NCBI RefSeq assembly: GCF_021365465.1
Contig: NZ_CP089932.1
Span: 1,302,001-1,366,000, forward strand
DNA: 64,000 nt
Origin: Erwinia tracheiphila
GTDB lineage: Bacteria; Pseudomonadota; Gammaproteobacteria; Enterobacterales; Enterobacteriaceae
Direction: 5' to 3'
Every line of letters starts with the position of its first letter. Within the stretch, counting starts at the first letter, position 1. The translations under genes were made by a program, and so were the position numbers. Shown here piece after piece: positions 37,069 through 47,902 of this stretch. Under the pieces are notes generated by a model. It was given only the letters and a program-made list of their open reading frames with translations, did no database searches and was not told the DNA's origin.

Positions 37069-38028
37069 ATGAGGCAAGACAAACCCGGAGTGCTGTTGGT
37101 TAATCTTGGCACCCCAGATGCGCCAACCGCGCCTGCGGTGAAACGCTACCTGAAACAATTCCTGAGTGACAGACGCGTCGTGGACACGCCGCGCTGGCTG
37201 TGGTGGCCAATACTGAATGGTGCCATTCTGCCGCTGCGTGCGCCGCGCGTATCCAAACTCTATGCGTCAGTCTGGATGGACGAAGGTTCACCGTTATTGG
37301 TCTACAGCAAGCGTCAGCGGGATGCACTGGCAACCCGCCTGGATATGCCAGTGGAACTCGGCATGAGTTATGGTAATCCCAGTCTTAAAAGTGCGCTCGA
37401 CAAGCTGATGGCGCAGGGGATAACCCGACTGATCGTGCTGCCGCTGTATCCACAGTTTTCGTGCTCTACCGTTGCTGCCGTTTGGGACGGAATTACCGAT
37501 GTTTTCGCTGGCTACCGCAGTCTGCCTTCCGTACAGTTTATTCGTGACTATGCCGAGCATCCTGCCTACATCGCTGCATTAAAAGCCTCGGCTGAACGCT
37601 CATTTGCACAGCACGGCAAACCGGATCTGCTGGTCATGTCTTTCCATGGCATCCCGCAACGCTTTGCCAACCAGGGAGACGATTATCCACAGCGTTGCCA
37701 TACCACCTTTGATGCACTGGTCTCTGCACTGGGCCTGAACAGTCAGGATGCGATGCTGACCTTCCAGTCGCGCTTTGGCCGCGAGCCCTGGCTGATGCCT
37801 TATACCGATGAAACCATGAAATCATTGCCTGCCAAAGGGATCAAACATGTTCAGATTATGAGTCCGGGGTTTTCCTCCGATTGTCTGGAAACGCTGGAAG
37901 AGATTAGCGGAGAAAACTGCGAGATATTCCTCCATGCTGGTGGAACCAAATTTGAATATATCCCGGCGCTTAATGATGACCCACTGCATATCGATATGAT
38001 GGTTGAACTGGTTAACAGCCAGCATTGA
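37069..38028 (+). CDS. hemH: HemH, ferrochelatase
   Basis: A 319-residue enzyme that inserts Fe2+ into protoporphyrin IX, the last step of heme synthesis. It shows [13 protein letters not shown], the active-site histidine in [11 protein letters not shown] and the acidic [15 protein letters not shown] region. It begins [10 protein letters not shown] as in related enterobacteria. A hairpin (TAACACAGG/CCTGTGTTA, 38033-38072) follows the stop. Confidence 0.97.
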   Translation: MRQDKPGVLLVNLGTPDAPTAPAVKRYLKQFLSDRRVVDTPRWLWWPILNGAILPLRAPRVSKLYASVWMDEGSPLLVYSKRQRDALATRLDMPVELGMSYGNPSLKSALDKLMAQGITRLIVLPLYPQFSCSTVAAVWDGITDVFAGYRSLPSVQFIRDYAEHPAYIAALKASAERSFAQHGKPDLLVMSFHGIPQRFANQGDDYPQRCHTTFDALVSALGLNSQDAMLTFQSRFGREPWLMPYTDETMKSLPAKGIKHVQIMSPGFSSDCLETLEEISGENCEIFLHAGGTKFEYIPALNDDPLHIDMMVELVNSQH

Positions 38029-38109
38029 TATGTAACACAGGGATGCGCGCGCACCGCGATATTCCTGTGTTATCATCCCCCGACTGTTTTCTTTCCTGTT
38101 AGCGCCATA

Positions 38110-39418
38110 ATGAAATTTCCAGGCCAGCGTAAATCAAAACACTACTTTCCCGTCAGCGCCCGCGACTCCCCTCTTACAGCAACTACAGCCAGAAAATATC
38201 GAAATACCCGGTAGCTGGATTGTCGGGATTGATCAAACGCTGGTTGATATCGAAGCCAAAGTCGATGACGCTTTTATCGCCCGCTATGGTCTGAGCGTTG
38301 GTCATTCTCTGGTGATTAAGGATGATGTTGCAGAAGCGCTCTATGCAGAATTGACGCGTGAAAACCTGATCACTCACCAGTTTGCCGGTGGCACTATAGG
38401 CAATACGTTGCACAATTACTCGGTTCTGGCCGATGACCGCTCCGTACTGTTGGGCGTAATGTGCAATAACGTGCAAATTGGTGGGTATGCCTATCGTTAT
38501 CTCTGCAACACCTCCAGCAGAACCGATCTTAATTATTTGCAAGGTGTTGATGGTGCCATAGGCCGCTGTTTCACGCTGATTGGTGAACATGGTGAACGTA
38601 CCTTTGCTATCAGTCCAGGGATGATGAATCAACTGCACAAGCAAAGCATTACCGAAGAGGTCATTGCCGGGGCGGCGGCTCTGGTACTTAGCGCGTATTT
38701 GCTGCGGTGCAGGCCTGGGGAGCCGATGTCTGAAGCCACCATGCAGGCGGTTGCCTTTGCTAAAAAGCATGATGTCCCGGTGGTGCTGACGCTCGGCACC
38801 AGATATATCGTTGGTGACGATCCGGGTTTCTGGCAGAATTTTTTGCGCGAGCATGTATCGGTACTGGCAATGAACGAAGAAGAAGCGGAAGCGCTAACGG
38901 GCCTTGGCGACCCGCTTCAGGCGGCGGACAGTGTGCTGGAATGGGTTGACCTGGTACTCTGTACTGCCGGGCTTAATGGGCTTTATATGGCTGGATTTAC
39001 CGAAGAAGAAAGTCGGCGCAAAACACAGCATCCCTTATTGCCCGGCGTCATCGCCGAATTCAACCAGTATGAATTTAGTCGCGCCATGCGTCGGTATGAT
39101 TGTCAGCAGCCGATGCGCATTTACTCACACATTGCTCCTTACATGGGTGGGCCGGAAAAAATCATGAATACCAATGGTGCAGGAGATGGCGCACTGGCGG
39201 CGCTGCTGCATGACATTACGGCAAATAATTACCACCGCCTGACTGTGCCCAACTCCGGCAAACATGGCCGCCAGTATCTGACCTACTCCTCACTGGCTCA
39301 GATTTGCAAATATGCTAATCGCGTCAGCTACCAGGTTTTAAACCAGCACTCGCCGCGTTTAAGTCGTGGGCTGCCGGAGCGTGAAGACAGCCTTGAAGAG
39401 TCTTATTGGAAGCGGTAA
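38110..39418 (+). pseudogene. gsk: gsk (inosine-guanosine kinase) with an early frameshift
   Basis: ATG 38110 opens a normal N-terminus (MKFPGQRKSKHYFPVSARD), but one extra base in the run at 38165-38172 shifts the frame after about 19 codons and a TAG follows at once after NTR. Removing one base restores PLLQQLQPENIEIPGSWIVG and the complete rest of the kinase (PfkB family, NTNGAGDGALAALLHD). Everything downstream is intact, which suggests a very recent mutation, translation from an internal start, or a sequencing error. The enzyme phosphorylates inosine and guanosine. Confidence 0.85.
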
Positions 39419-39434
39419 CCCACCGCGCCCGCCC

Positions 39435-41117
39435 TCAAATAGGGCACTCCTGTGATGGGGCGTTTGGGGTAATTTGCATCAGATTCAGCATAGTGTTGGC
39501 AATTTCTCTTTCGCCCATAACCACCTGATCGGCCCCGCGCTCGGTGATGTATTCCACTTCATCATCGTGGTGAGCGCGGGCGATAATGTCAATGGTTGGG
39601 TATTTTTCCCTGGCTGCAGTAACAATTTCCCCGGCCTCGTAGCCGTTCGGGATGGTCAGCAGCAGCCAGCGGGCGCAGTCGAGACGTGCCAGTTCCATAG
39701 TTTCCGGGCGGGCAGCATTGCCGAGTACCGCGCAAATTCCCTGTTGTCGGAGCGCTTCCACGCGCGTGCGGCTATTTTCTACCACGACAACCGACACGCC
39801 GCTGTCGATTAATCTCTGTCCAAGCATGCTGCCGACACGACCAAAACCAACCACCACAGCGTGATGGCAAATATCCACGGGTATTTGTTTTTCTTCTTCG
39901 ATGTTCTCTTCTATCAGCTGCTCTTCAACGGATTCCGTTTTGTCGAGGTAGCGCTGCAAAAGAGCAAACAGAATGGGATTGAGCATAATTGACAGAATCG
40001 CACCCGCCAGTACCAGGTTGCGACCCTCGCTGGTCAGCAGGTTAAGTGAGATTCCCAGCCCGGCAAGAATAAAAGCGAATTCACCAATCTGTGCAAGGCT
40101 TGCCGAAATAGTCAATGCAGTTCGACGGGAATGCCCAAACAGGCGTACCAGCACTAGGGCTGCAACAGATTTGCCGAGCACAATAATCGCCAGCACGCCG
40201 ATAACGGCGAGAGGTTCATTTAACAGGACCATGGGATCAAACAGCATACCGACTGACACAAAAAACAGTACGGCAAAGGCATCGCGAAGGGGAAGGGTAT
40301 CATGGGCGGCACGATGACTTAACTCGGACTCATTGAGCACCATTCCGGCAAAGAATGCACCAAGTGCGAAAGAGACATCAAATAATTCAACCGCGCCGAA
40401 AGCGATCCCTAAAGCCAGTGCCAGCACGGCGAGCGTAAACAGTTCACGTGAACCGGTGGCAGCGCTGCGGGCGAGTATCCACGGTATGACACGACGCCCT
40501 ACTACCATCATCAGCACCATAAAGGCGACGACCTTACCGATCGTTATCAGCAAATCCAACAGGATCGCGCTGGCGCTGGCTGTGCCTTCCTCGAACATCC
40601 CTGCAATGGCTGGCAGTAGCACAAGTGCCAGCACCATGACCAGGTCCTCCACAATCAGCCAGCCAATGGCGATTTGCCCACGGGTACTGTCAATAAGCTG
40701 ACGTTCTTCCAGCGCCCGCAACAGCACTACTGTACTGGCAGTAGAGAGACAAAGGCCAAACACCAGCCCAGTCAGCCATGACCAGCCCATTGACCAGGAG
40801 AGCAGCATCCCCAGCAATGTGGCAACGGCTATCTGCGCAATGGCACCGGGAATCGCAATTGCCTTTACGGCCATTAAATCCTTGAGTGAAAAATGCAGGC
40901 CGACACCAAACATTAGCAGGATTACGCCCAGTTCTGCCAGCTCCGGTGCAAGGTTTGTATCCGCGACAAATCCCGGCGTAAAAGGGCCAGAAAGCACCCC
41001 TGCCAGCAGATAACCCACAAGGGGAGAGATACGCAGCTTATTGGCCAGCATGCCCAGCAGGAAAGCGAGAACCAGCCCGCCGACAATGGTAGTGATGAGC
41101 GGTGTGGTGTGATGCAT
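39435..41117 (-). CDS. ybaL: YbaL, CPA2-type cation/proton antiporter
   Basis: A 560-residue membrane protein: an N-terminal Na+/H+ exchanger domain of about twelve helices (residues 1-390) and a C-terminal RCK-N domain with the Rossmann motif VVGFGRVGSMLG and VVVENSRTRVEALRQQG. It is a KefC-like potassium/proton antiporter homologue. AGAGGGAGAC precedes ATG 41117. It is convergent with gsk. Confidence 0.94.
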   Translation of the reverse strand: MHHTTPLITTIVGGLVLAFLLGMLANKLRISPLVGYLLAGVLSGPFTPGFVADTNLAPELAELGVILLMFGVGLHFSLKDLMAVKAIAIPGAIAQIAVATLLGMLLSWSMGWSWLTGLVFGLCLSTASTVVLLRALEERQLIDSTRGQIAIGWLIVEDLVMVLALVLLPAIAGMFEEGTASASAILLDLLITIGKVVAFMVLMMVVGRRVIPWILARSAATGSRELFTLAVLALALGIAFGAVELFDVSFALGAFFAGMVLNESELSHRAAHDTLPLRDAFAVLFFVSVGMLFDPMVLLNEPLAVIGVLAIIVLGKSVAALVLVRLFGHSRRTALTISASLAQIGEFAFILAGLGISLNLLTSEGRNLVLAGAILSIMLNPILFALLQRYLDKTESVEEQLIEENIEEEKQIPVDICHHAVVVGFGRVGSMLGQRLIDSGVSVVVVENSRTRVEALRQQGICAVLGNAARPETMELARLDCARWLLLTIPNGYEAGEIVTAAREKYPTIDIIARAHHDDEVEYITERGADQVVMGEREIANTMLNLMQITPNAPSQECPI

Positions 41118-41337
41118 CTGTCTCCCTCTATCGTAAAAATGTGTCCGAATGTAAGAATTGATTGTATTGCATAATACTATTTCTTACCCAAAATTTTTAT
41201 GTAAAGAGGAATAAAAAGAAAAAATATACCGAAATTTGCTTTTAATGCTGATTTTCGATGGTTATCTAAGTGAATGGGTTATTTATAGGGAGAAAATGAC
41301 ACGGCATAGAAATTAATTCCCATGCCGTTTTGCGATT

Positions 41338-42537
41338 TTATCCCTTATTGTCTGGGAGTAATACCGTGAATACCCCTAACAGAGGCAGGTAGGCGCAAAT
41401 TTGGTAAACATAATTGATACTGGTATGGTCGGCCACGATACCCAGTACGGCAGCACCCAATCCCCCCATACCAAAAGCGAAGCCAAAGAATAATCCAGAA
41501 ATCATGCCAATACGGGCGGGGAGCAGCTCCTGGGCATACACCAGAATCGCTGAAAACGCGGAGGCAAGAATAAAACCAATAACGACTGACAGCACGCCTG
41601 TCCACATAAGCGACGCATGAGGCAGCAGTAGGGTGAAAGGCGCAACACCCAGGATTGAAACCCAAATCACCTGCTTGCAGCCGACTTTGTCGCCAACGGA
41701 GCCGCCTATAATTGTTCCCGCTGCCACCGCAAAGAGAAAAGCGAAAAGATGTAACTGCGCATTTTGCACCGACAGGCCAAATTTATTTATCAGGTAGAAG
41801 GTGTAATAGCTGCTCAGACTGGTGAGGTAAAAATATTTTGAGAAGATCAACAATAGCAAAATAGCGATGGCAAAGGCGACCTTTCTTCCCGGAAGCGCTG
41901 ACGTGACTGACGCTGGATGTCCGGCTTTTGCCACGCGATGGCGTGCCTGATACCAGCGACTGACCTGCAACAGCAAAACGATGGCCAGCAGCGCCGTCAG
42001 AATAAACCAGGCAATGTTTCTACGCCCGTAGGGGGCAATTAGCACGGCTGCCAGCAATGGCCCAAGCGAACTGCCAAGATTACCACCGACCTGAAAAAGT
42101 GACTGTGCCAGGCCGTGACGCCCTCCTGATGCCATTCTGGCCACGCGCGATGATTCCGGATGAAACACGGATGAGCCGATGCCCACCAGCGCGGCTGCCA
42201 GCAATATCAGATAGAAACTACCGGCGACTGCCAGCAGGCCCAGTCCACAAAGTGTAAAAGTCATACCAACGGGAAGAGACCAGGGCTGGGGAAACTTATC
42301 AGTGTAAAGACCAATAAGCGGCTGCAGCAACGACGCTGTGACCTGAAAAGTCAGCGTGATCAGGCCGATTTGTACAAAAGTCAGAGAAAACTCACTTTGC
42401 AAAAGGGGGTAAATTGCCAGAATAAGCGATTGCAACATATCGTTAAGCAGATGGGCGACACTGATTGCACCGAGAATACGGAAAGTGGTTTTCCGTAACG
42501 CGGTTGGGGAGAAGGGGGAGACCTGTTCACTGACCAT
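41338..42537 (-). CDS. fsr: Fsr, fosmidomycin resistance-type MFS exporter
   Basis: A 399-residue major facilitator protein with twelve hydrophobic segments and the MFS loop motif GLYTDKFPQPW between helices 2 and 3. Sequence and position (between ybaL and ushA) match Fsr, which exports fosmidomycin. The 220-base gap to ybaL is AT-rich and has no gene. Confidence 0.93.
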   Translation of the reverse strand: MVSEQVSPFSPTALRKTTFRILGAISVAHLLNDMLQSLILAIYPLLQSEFSLTFVQIGLITLTFQVTASLLQPLIGLYTDKFPQPWSLPVGMTFTLCGLGLLAVAGSFYLILLAAALVGIGSSVFHPESSRVARMASGGRHGLAQSLFQVGGNLGSSLGPLLAAVLIAPYGRRNIAWFILTALLAIVLLLQVSRWYQARHRVAKAGHPASVTSALPGRKVAFAIAILLLLIFSKYFYLTSLSSYYTFYLINKFGLSVQNAQLHLFAFLFAVAAGTIIGGSVGDKVGCKQVIWVSILGVAPFTLLLPHASLMWTGVLSVVIGFILASAFSAILVYAQELLPARIGMISGLFFGFAFGMGGLGAAVLGIVADHTSINYVYQICAYLPLLGVFTVLLPDNKG

Positions 42538-42608
42538 TGCATTAACCTGCCGTAAATTTTAATTATTACTTAAAGTAATATTTTTTAACGTTTTTTAACA
42601 AGGAAAAC

Positions 42609-44264
42609 ATGATGTCGTTTTTGAAAAAAAATGTGTTGCCAACACTCGCGCTGACCATTTTTATCACACCGCTGGCTGCCCAGGCGTGGGTTAAAGATAA
42701 GGTTTATAAATTCACTGTCTTGCACACCAACGATCACCATGGCCGCTTTTGGCAAAACGAGCATGACGAATATGGTCTGGCAGCGCAAAAAACCATGATG
42801 GATCAAATTCGTTATGATGTTCAGGCGCACGGCGGTGCGGTGCTTATCCTCTCAGGAGGAGATATCAACACCGGCGTACCAGAATCTGACCTGCAGGATG
42901 CGGAGCCAGATTTTCGTGGTATGAATCTGGTGGGCTACGATGCAATGGCAATTGGTAACCATGAATTCGATAATCCCCTGTCCGTGCTGCGGCAGCAGCA
43001 GAAGTGGGCTAAGTTTCCGCTGCTTTCTGCTAATATTTACCAAAAAAGCATCGGCAAACGCTTGTTCCAGCCTTATGCATTGTTCAACCGGATGGGGCTG
43101 AAGATTGCCGTGATTGGTCTGACCACGGATGACACCGCAAAAATTGGCAACCCGGAATATTTTACCGACATGGAATTTCGTAAACCGGCCACGGAAGCGA
43201 AAGAGGTTGTGGAGCAATTGCGTAAAAAAGAGAAGCCGGATGTGGTTATTGCCGTCACCCATATGGGGCACTATGACAATGGTAACCACGGCTCGAATGC
43301 CCCCGGCGATGTGGAAATGGCGCGCGAACTTCCGGCGGGTTATCTGAATATGATCGTTGGAGGCCATTCGCAGAATCCGGTTTGTATGGCAAAAGAAAAC
43401 GTTAAACAGGCGGATTACGTGCCGGGCACGCCCTGCAAACCGGATCGCCAAAATGGAACCTGGATTGTCCAGGCACATGAATGGGGTAAATATATTGGCC
43501 GTGCCGACTTCACTTTCGTCAACGGTAATCTGACGCTGGAACACTATGAACTTGTGCCAATCAATCTGCGCCACAAAGTTAAAAATGCCGATGGCAGCAC
43601 CAGCCTGGTAAATTACACTCAGGAGATTGCAAAAAACCCGGGGATGCTGAAATTGCTTACGCCCTTTCAGAAAAAAGGCGAAGCGCAGCTGGGTATAAGT
43701 ATTGGCAGTGTAAAAGGGGAGCTGGAGGGAGACCGGAGCAAGGTGCGCTTCAGACAAACCAACCTGGCGAGAATGATGCTTATGGCGCAGATTGAGCGCA
43801 CCGGTGCCGATTTTGCAGTGATGAGCGGAGGTGGCGTTCGTGATTCCATTGCATCCGGTAAAATTACCTACAAGGACGTGCTGAAAGTACAGCCTTTTGG
43901 TAACACCCTGACCTATGTCGACATGACAGGCAGTGAGGTGGAGAAATATCTGGCGGTGGTCGCTAACATCACGGTTGATTCCGGTGGCTATGCGCAGTTT
44001 GCCAATGTCAGCCTGCGCGCCGATGGCAAAGGCGTCAGTGAAGTTAAAATCAAAGGCGATCCGATCCAGTCTGACAAGACGTACCGCATGGCAACCCTGA
44101 GTTTCAATGCCACCGGAGGGGATGGCTATCCGGCAGTCAACCTGTTGCCGGGCTATGTCAATACGGGATTTGTTGATGCGGAAGTACTGAAACAGTATAT
44201 CCAGAAGCACTCACCACTGGATGCCGCGGGTTATGCGCCAGAAGGTGAAATTGTTTATAACTAG
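42609..44264 (+). CDS. ushA: UshA, periplasmic UDP-sugar hydrolase/5'-nucleotidase
   Basis: A 551-residue periplasmic metallophosphatase. The signal peptide ends AAQA-WVKDK. Metal-binding motifs are VLHTNDHHGRF, GGDINTG, GNHEFDNP, THMGHYDNGNHG and GGHSQNP; the C-terminal nucleotide-binding domain ends GYAPEGEIVYN. It hydrolyses nucleotides and UDP-sugars. AAGGA precedes ATG 42609; ATG 42612 is an alternative. Confidence 0.97.
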   Translation: MMSFLKKNVLPTLALTIFITPLAAQAWVKDKVYKFTVLHTNDHHGRFWQNEHDEYGLAAQKTMMDQIRYDVQAHGGAVLILSGGDINTGVPESDLQDAEPDFRGMNLVGYDAMAIGNHEFDNPLSVLRQQQKWAKFPLLSANIYQKSIGKRLFQPYALFNRMGLKIAVIGLTTDDTAKIGNPEYFTDMEFRKPATEAKEVVEQLRKKEKPDVVIAVTHMGHYDNGNHGSNAPGDVEMARELPAGYLNMIVGGHSQNPVCMAKENVKQADYVPGTPCKPDRQNGTWIVQAHEWGKYIGRADFTFVNGNLTLEHYELVPINLRHKVKNADGSTSLVNYTQEIAKNPGMLKLLTPFQKKGEAQLGISIGSVKGELEGDRSKVRFRQTNLARMMLMAQIERTGADFAVMSGGGVRDSIASGKITYKDVLKVQPFGNTLTYVDMTGSEVEKYLAVVANITVDSGGYAQFANVSLRADGKGVSEVKIKGDPIQSDKTYRMATLSFNATGGDGYPAVNLLPGYVNTGFVDAEVLKQYIQKHSPLDAAGYAPEGEIVYN

Positions 44265-44345
44265 TTAAATATAAAGGCGTTTTTCTTTCATTGGTATGAT
44301 TGAAAACCGCCAGTTGTGTCCTTTATAAATATCTTTCTGCAAAAC

Positions 44346-44534
44346 TTACACCGCAATAAATGTCCAATTCTTGCTCCTGTCATCATTGTATTTATCGGTC
44401 ATTTGCTGGTTTTTATACCCGGGTAAAGACTTGGTATCGGCGCCCCGATCGCCATAAGCACAAGTCCGCGCAAGCCTGTCGGCGGATTGAGTGCCCCGGA
44501 CTGGTGGAACGTCTGACGAGACCCGGTAATTCAC
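44346..44534 (-). pseudogene. Prophage tyrosine integrase, C-terminal remnant
   Basis: The end of this frame, ADTKSLPGYKNQQMTDKYND followed by DRSKNWTFIAV, matches the C-terminus of lambdoid tyrosine recombinases: LLGHK (here altered to LPGYK) and the catalytic tyrosine in MTDKYNDDR. Only about 45 residues are recognisable. An attachment site would be expected just beyond it, toward ushA. Confidence 0.6.
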
Positions 44535-44628
44535 GTACCGGCAGAAACGGAGAAAAACATTTCTGGTGTGTCACTGCCAGAGGTTTGCTGTACGCGAAGA
44601 ACGTGACTAATCCGAAAAGCCCAAAGGC

Positions 44629-44844
44629 TTGTTACATGAGCATGCCAGCGGTGTAAGTTGCACAGACAATGACGCGATGATTGTTGATACGTGCGTAGGC
44701 AGGCTGAAACAAAAGCGCCCCGATGAATATGCTTTGCTGGTGGACCACTGCATCCGGGATATTTCAACGCGGGCGACAGGCAGAAAGCCGAAGCTGTCAG
44801 AGGGTATGATCCGCATAAAGTTTCAGATGGCTGAAGGGTTTATC
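44629..44844 (+). pseudogene. Phage antitermination protein Q, C-terminal remnant
   Basis: The frame CTDNDAMIVDTCVGRLKQKR through YALLVDHCIRDISTRATGRK to KFQMAEGFI has the pattern of lambdoid Q antiterminators (DDAMI...RL...LLVD...AEG). It is cut off by the left end of the IS3-family fragment at 44845. The preceding 44560-44640 region (VTARGLLYAKNVTNPKSPKA in another frame) recalls the end of a phage antirepressor. Confidence 0.55.
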
Positions 44845-45605
<761 letters not shown>

Positions 45606-45610
<5 letters not shown>

Positions 45611-46125
45611 GTTTATCCGCAGACACATATCCAGCTGTGCATCATTCATATGGTGCGCAACAGCCTGAAATACGTGGCATGGAAGGACTACAAGGCCGTC
45701 ACCAGCGGTCTGAAGAGGATTTATCAGTCTCCGACAGAAGAGGCGGCGTTGACAGGGCTGGATGTGTTCGCAGAAATCTGTGACGACAAGTACCCGCAAA
45801 TCAGCAAAAGCTGGCGTGGCCACTGGGAAAACCTGAATACGTTCTTCAGTTACCCGGCGGATATCCGCAAGGCCATCTACACCACGAACGCCATCGAATC
45901 GCTGAACAGCGTGATCCGTGCTGCGATAAAGAAACGCAAAGTGTTCCCGACAGACGACTCGGTGCGTAAGGTGATTTATCTGGCAATCAGGGATGCGTCG
46001 AAAAAATGGAGTATGCCGAACCAGAACTGGCGGCTGGCGATGAGTCGTTTTATTATCGGGTTTGGTGACCGCCTGAGCGCTCACCTTTAATATGGTGGCA
46101 GTTACACAGAATGACTGACAGGCCC
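45606..46125 (+). mobile_element. IS256-family fragment (3' half), fused to the IS3 fragment
   Basis: From [20 protein letters not shown] to FGDRLSAHL (stop 46090) this is the C-terminal 160 residues of an IS256-family transposase different from the one at 21-24 kb. A terminal repeat (GTTACACAGAATGACTGAC) follows. The join lies in AACGTTTATC, which both parents share. The N-terminal half and left end are missing. Confidence 0.82.
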
Positions 46126-46140
46126 TGCCCCGGTAATGAT

Positions 46141-46707
46141 TTATGGAAAAAGTTCATGCAGCATTTTTTCTTTACCCAAAGTGAATACTAAAAAATCACT
46201 CTCTTTAAATTTATTTTCTTTGATGAGTTGTTGTTTCACTGTGCTAAATTTTTTTGTGTCGGTAAAGAAGAGTGCAGTTACATAATCTGAATCAATCAAA
46301 TTCTGTTGTTCAGAAAGGTGTACAACATCTTCGTAGCAGCCACTATCCTTGTCTCCTAATCTTTTTTTTAACATACATTGTGTCAGTAAATATGTGCGAG
46401 TTGGTTTTTTTTTATAGAGAATTTTAAGAAATTCAATTCCTTCTTTATAGTGTTTTTCGCCTATGAGACTATTTGTGTACATTAACAGGATGTCGTTGTT
46501 TTCAGGGTGTTTTTTGCGGATTGAATTGATTTTTGAAAGGATTTCATTACTCTGACTGGAGTCCGCCATAACTAATTTTTCAACTAAAGCAGCTACCTCG
46601 GCTGTAGGGCTATTTTTGATTAAAAGAGGTTCGGGATAAGAATTTGTATAGCTGCACAGAAGAAAAAAAAGTGCCATTACTCTGAAAGGGAATAATATTA
46701 TTTTCAT
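46141..46707 (-). CDS. Secreted or periplasmic protein of unknown function
   Basis: 188 residues with an N-terminal signal peptide (KIILFPFRVMALFFLLCSYT) and a helical, lysine-rich body that looks TPR-like (HPENNDILLMYTNSLIGEKH, YKEGIEFLKILYKKKP). ATG 46707 lies one base after the stop of the upstream gene, so the two are co-translated. A periplasmic partner or immunity protein of that gene is possible; I recognise no family. Confidence 0.6.
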   Translation of the reverse strand: MKIILFPFRVMALFFLLCSYTNSYPEPLLIKNSPTAEVAALVEKLVMADSSQSNEILSKINSIRKKHPENNDILLMYTNSLIGEKHYKEGIEFLKILYKKKPTRTYLLTQCMLKKRLGDKDSGCYEDVVHLSEQQNLIDSDYVTALFFTDTKKFSTVKQQLIKENKFKESDFLVFTLGKEKMLHELFP

Positions 46708-46708
46708 A

Positions 46709-47152
46709 TTAAACCTGCCTGAATTTATCCAGTGAGATATAATGCATTGCTTTCTTGGGGACTGGAGCCAGTGAACCCGTACACCCTGTATTTAAAACGT
46801 ATCCGGTTTCTATTTTTAAAACTGGCTGAATGTTTTTACTCGCTTTTATAGTAAACTGGGTTCCCCCAATAAGAATTTCATCCTGTGTGAGAGCAAAAGA
46901 TCTATCCCTGGAATCTAAAACGTGTTTTTTATTATCGATATTATTCTCAACTGTGCACCAGGGGTTAATCACGCCGGAACCATAGGCTCTGGCTGCATTA
47001 CATAACATCGATGCGGATAAAAATAACTTTTTCCCTTCTTTTACATCGTTTTCAGTAACATTCAGAAGCAAAGTATAAGATGCATGTAAAGCACCGACCC
47101 CTTCAAGAGCCAGGTAACCTAAAGTCGAAAACCTGAACGATTTTGTTGCCAT
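46709..47152 (-). CDS. Unknown 147-residue protein, first gene of a two-gene cassette
   Basis: MATKSFRFSTLGYLALEGVG at the start, no signal peptide, several cysteines (Cys at SMLCNAA, NPWCTV and NTGCTGS). No known domain is recognised. It is followed after one base by a gene for an exported protein. The pairing (cytosolic-looking protein plus signal-peptide-bearing partner) in an IS-rich area is compatible with an effector-immunity pair, but this is inference only. Confidence 0.5.
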   Translation of the reverse strand: MATKSFRFSTLGYLALEGVGALHASYTLLLNVTENDVKEGKKLFLSASMLCNAARAYGSGVINPWCTVENNIDNKKHVLDSRDRSFALTQDEILIGGTQFTIKASKNIQPVLKIETGYVLNTGCTGSLAPVPKKAMHYISLDKFRQV

Positions 47153-47384
47153 TGTATCCTCCTTGATAAAATCAATATAGCTCCCAACACCTTTCCCGGA
47201 ACAGTTATCCTCTGAAACGCCAAGGTTTATCTTTGTGAATCTATGTTAATGTGCTCTTTATGTAAACATAAATTTGTCAGCGATATTTGATTTTTATTAT
47301 CATTTTCAATGAATTAACGTTTATCTCTCAGATAATCGTACCGGTCATAGTGCTTGGTCGAGATTCCTGGTTTTTTGTGATTTT

Positions 47385-47581
47385 GCAGCCATGAGAAACA
47401 TCGCTGGCAACGGTTATACGGGATACTGAATACCATGCCGCATAACGTTTCAAACGGTAATGCGGAGGTACTAAATAGTAAAATAAGATTGCTGAGAATA
47501 AATACCAGGCGTTACCGGAACAGGGATCATCTCACAGTGGCAGTGGTGTTCCACTACGGTAGGCTGAATATGGCATTATGA
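47385..47581 (+). pseudogene. ISL3-family transposase, C-terminal fragment
   Basis: The frame HRWQRLYGILNTMPHNVSNG continues NAEVLNSKIRLLRINTRRYR and VVFHYGRLNMAL, the characteristic ISL3 end (NG-AE-NSKI...RARGF...FH-G). Only about 65 residues remain and an in-frame TGA lies upstream near 47385. No terminal repeats were recognised. Confidence 0.65.
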
Positions 47582-47596
47582 TTTACAGTTGTTATA

Positions 47597-47902
47597 CTAC
47601 TTTAGTGGGAAATACGGTATGCCACAATTGTTTGATTTTATTGTTGAATCTTGATAAGGATTTTTTGTTATCTCCAGCTCTCCTAAAAGAGAACGCACAG
47701 ATACTAATTCTTTTGCTGTCATCCTCACCTTTGCCTCGCCTCTGTTAGCAGGGCGGATATCATTCTGGCTGGAACAATAAACACGAAAATCGCCGAGACG
47801 TCCCTGCTTAAAATTAACATCTGTATTTTTAATATTCTGTTGGTTGTTGGTTGCTGGTTTGCTGCTGGAAAGACCAGAAGAAACCCCGAAGCATGTTGGC
47901 AT
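47597..47902 (-). CDS. Small unknown protein with Ser/Asn-rich N-terminus
   Basis: 101 residues: MPTCFGVSSGLSSSKPATNN and a basic C-terminal half. AAAGGAAAAG precedes the ATG, so translation is plausible. The Ser/Asn-rich start would suit a secreted effector, but there is no family match. A 46-bp tandem duplication covers its ribosome-binding site and first codons. Confidence 0.45.
   Translation of the reverse strand: MPTCFGVSSGLSSSKPATNNQQNIKNTDVNFKQGRLGDFRVYCSSQNDIRPANRGEAKVRMTAKELVSVRSLLGELEITKNPYQDSTIKSNNCGIPYFPLK

Noticed and set aside
42852-44210. A 452-codon frame antisense to ushA
   Set aside because: It lies wholly inside ushA, is rich in His/Arg/Gln as antisense frames usually are, and has no recognisable domain.
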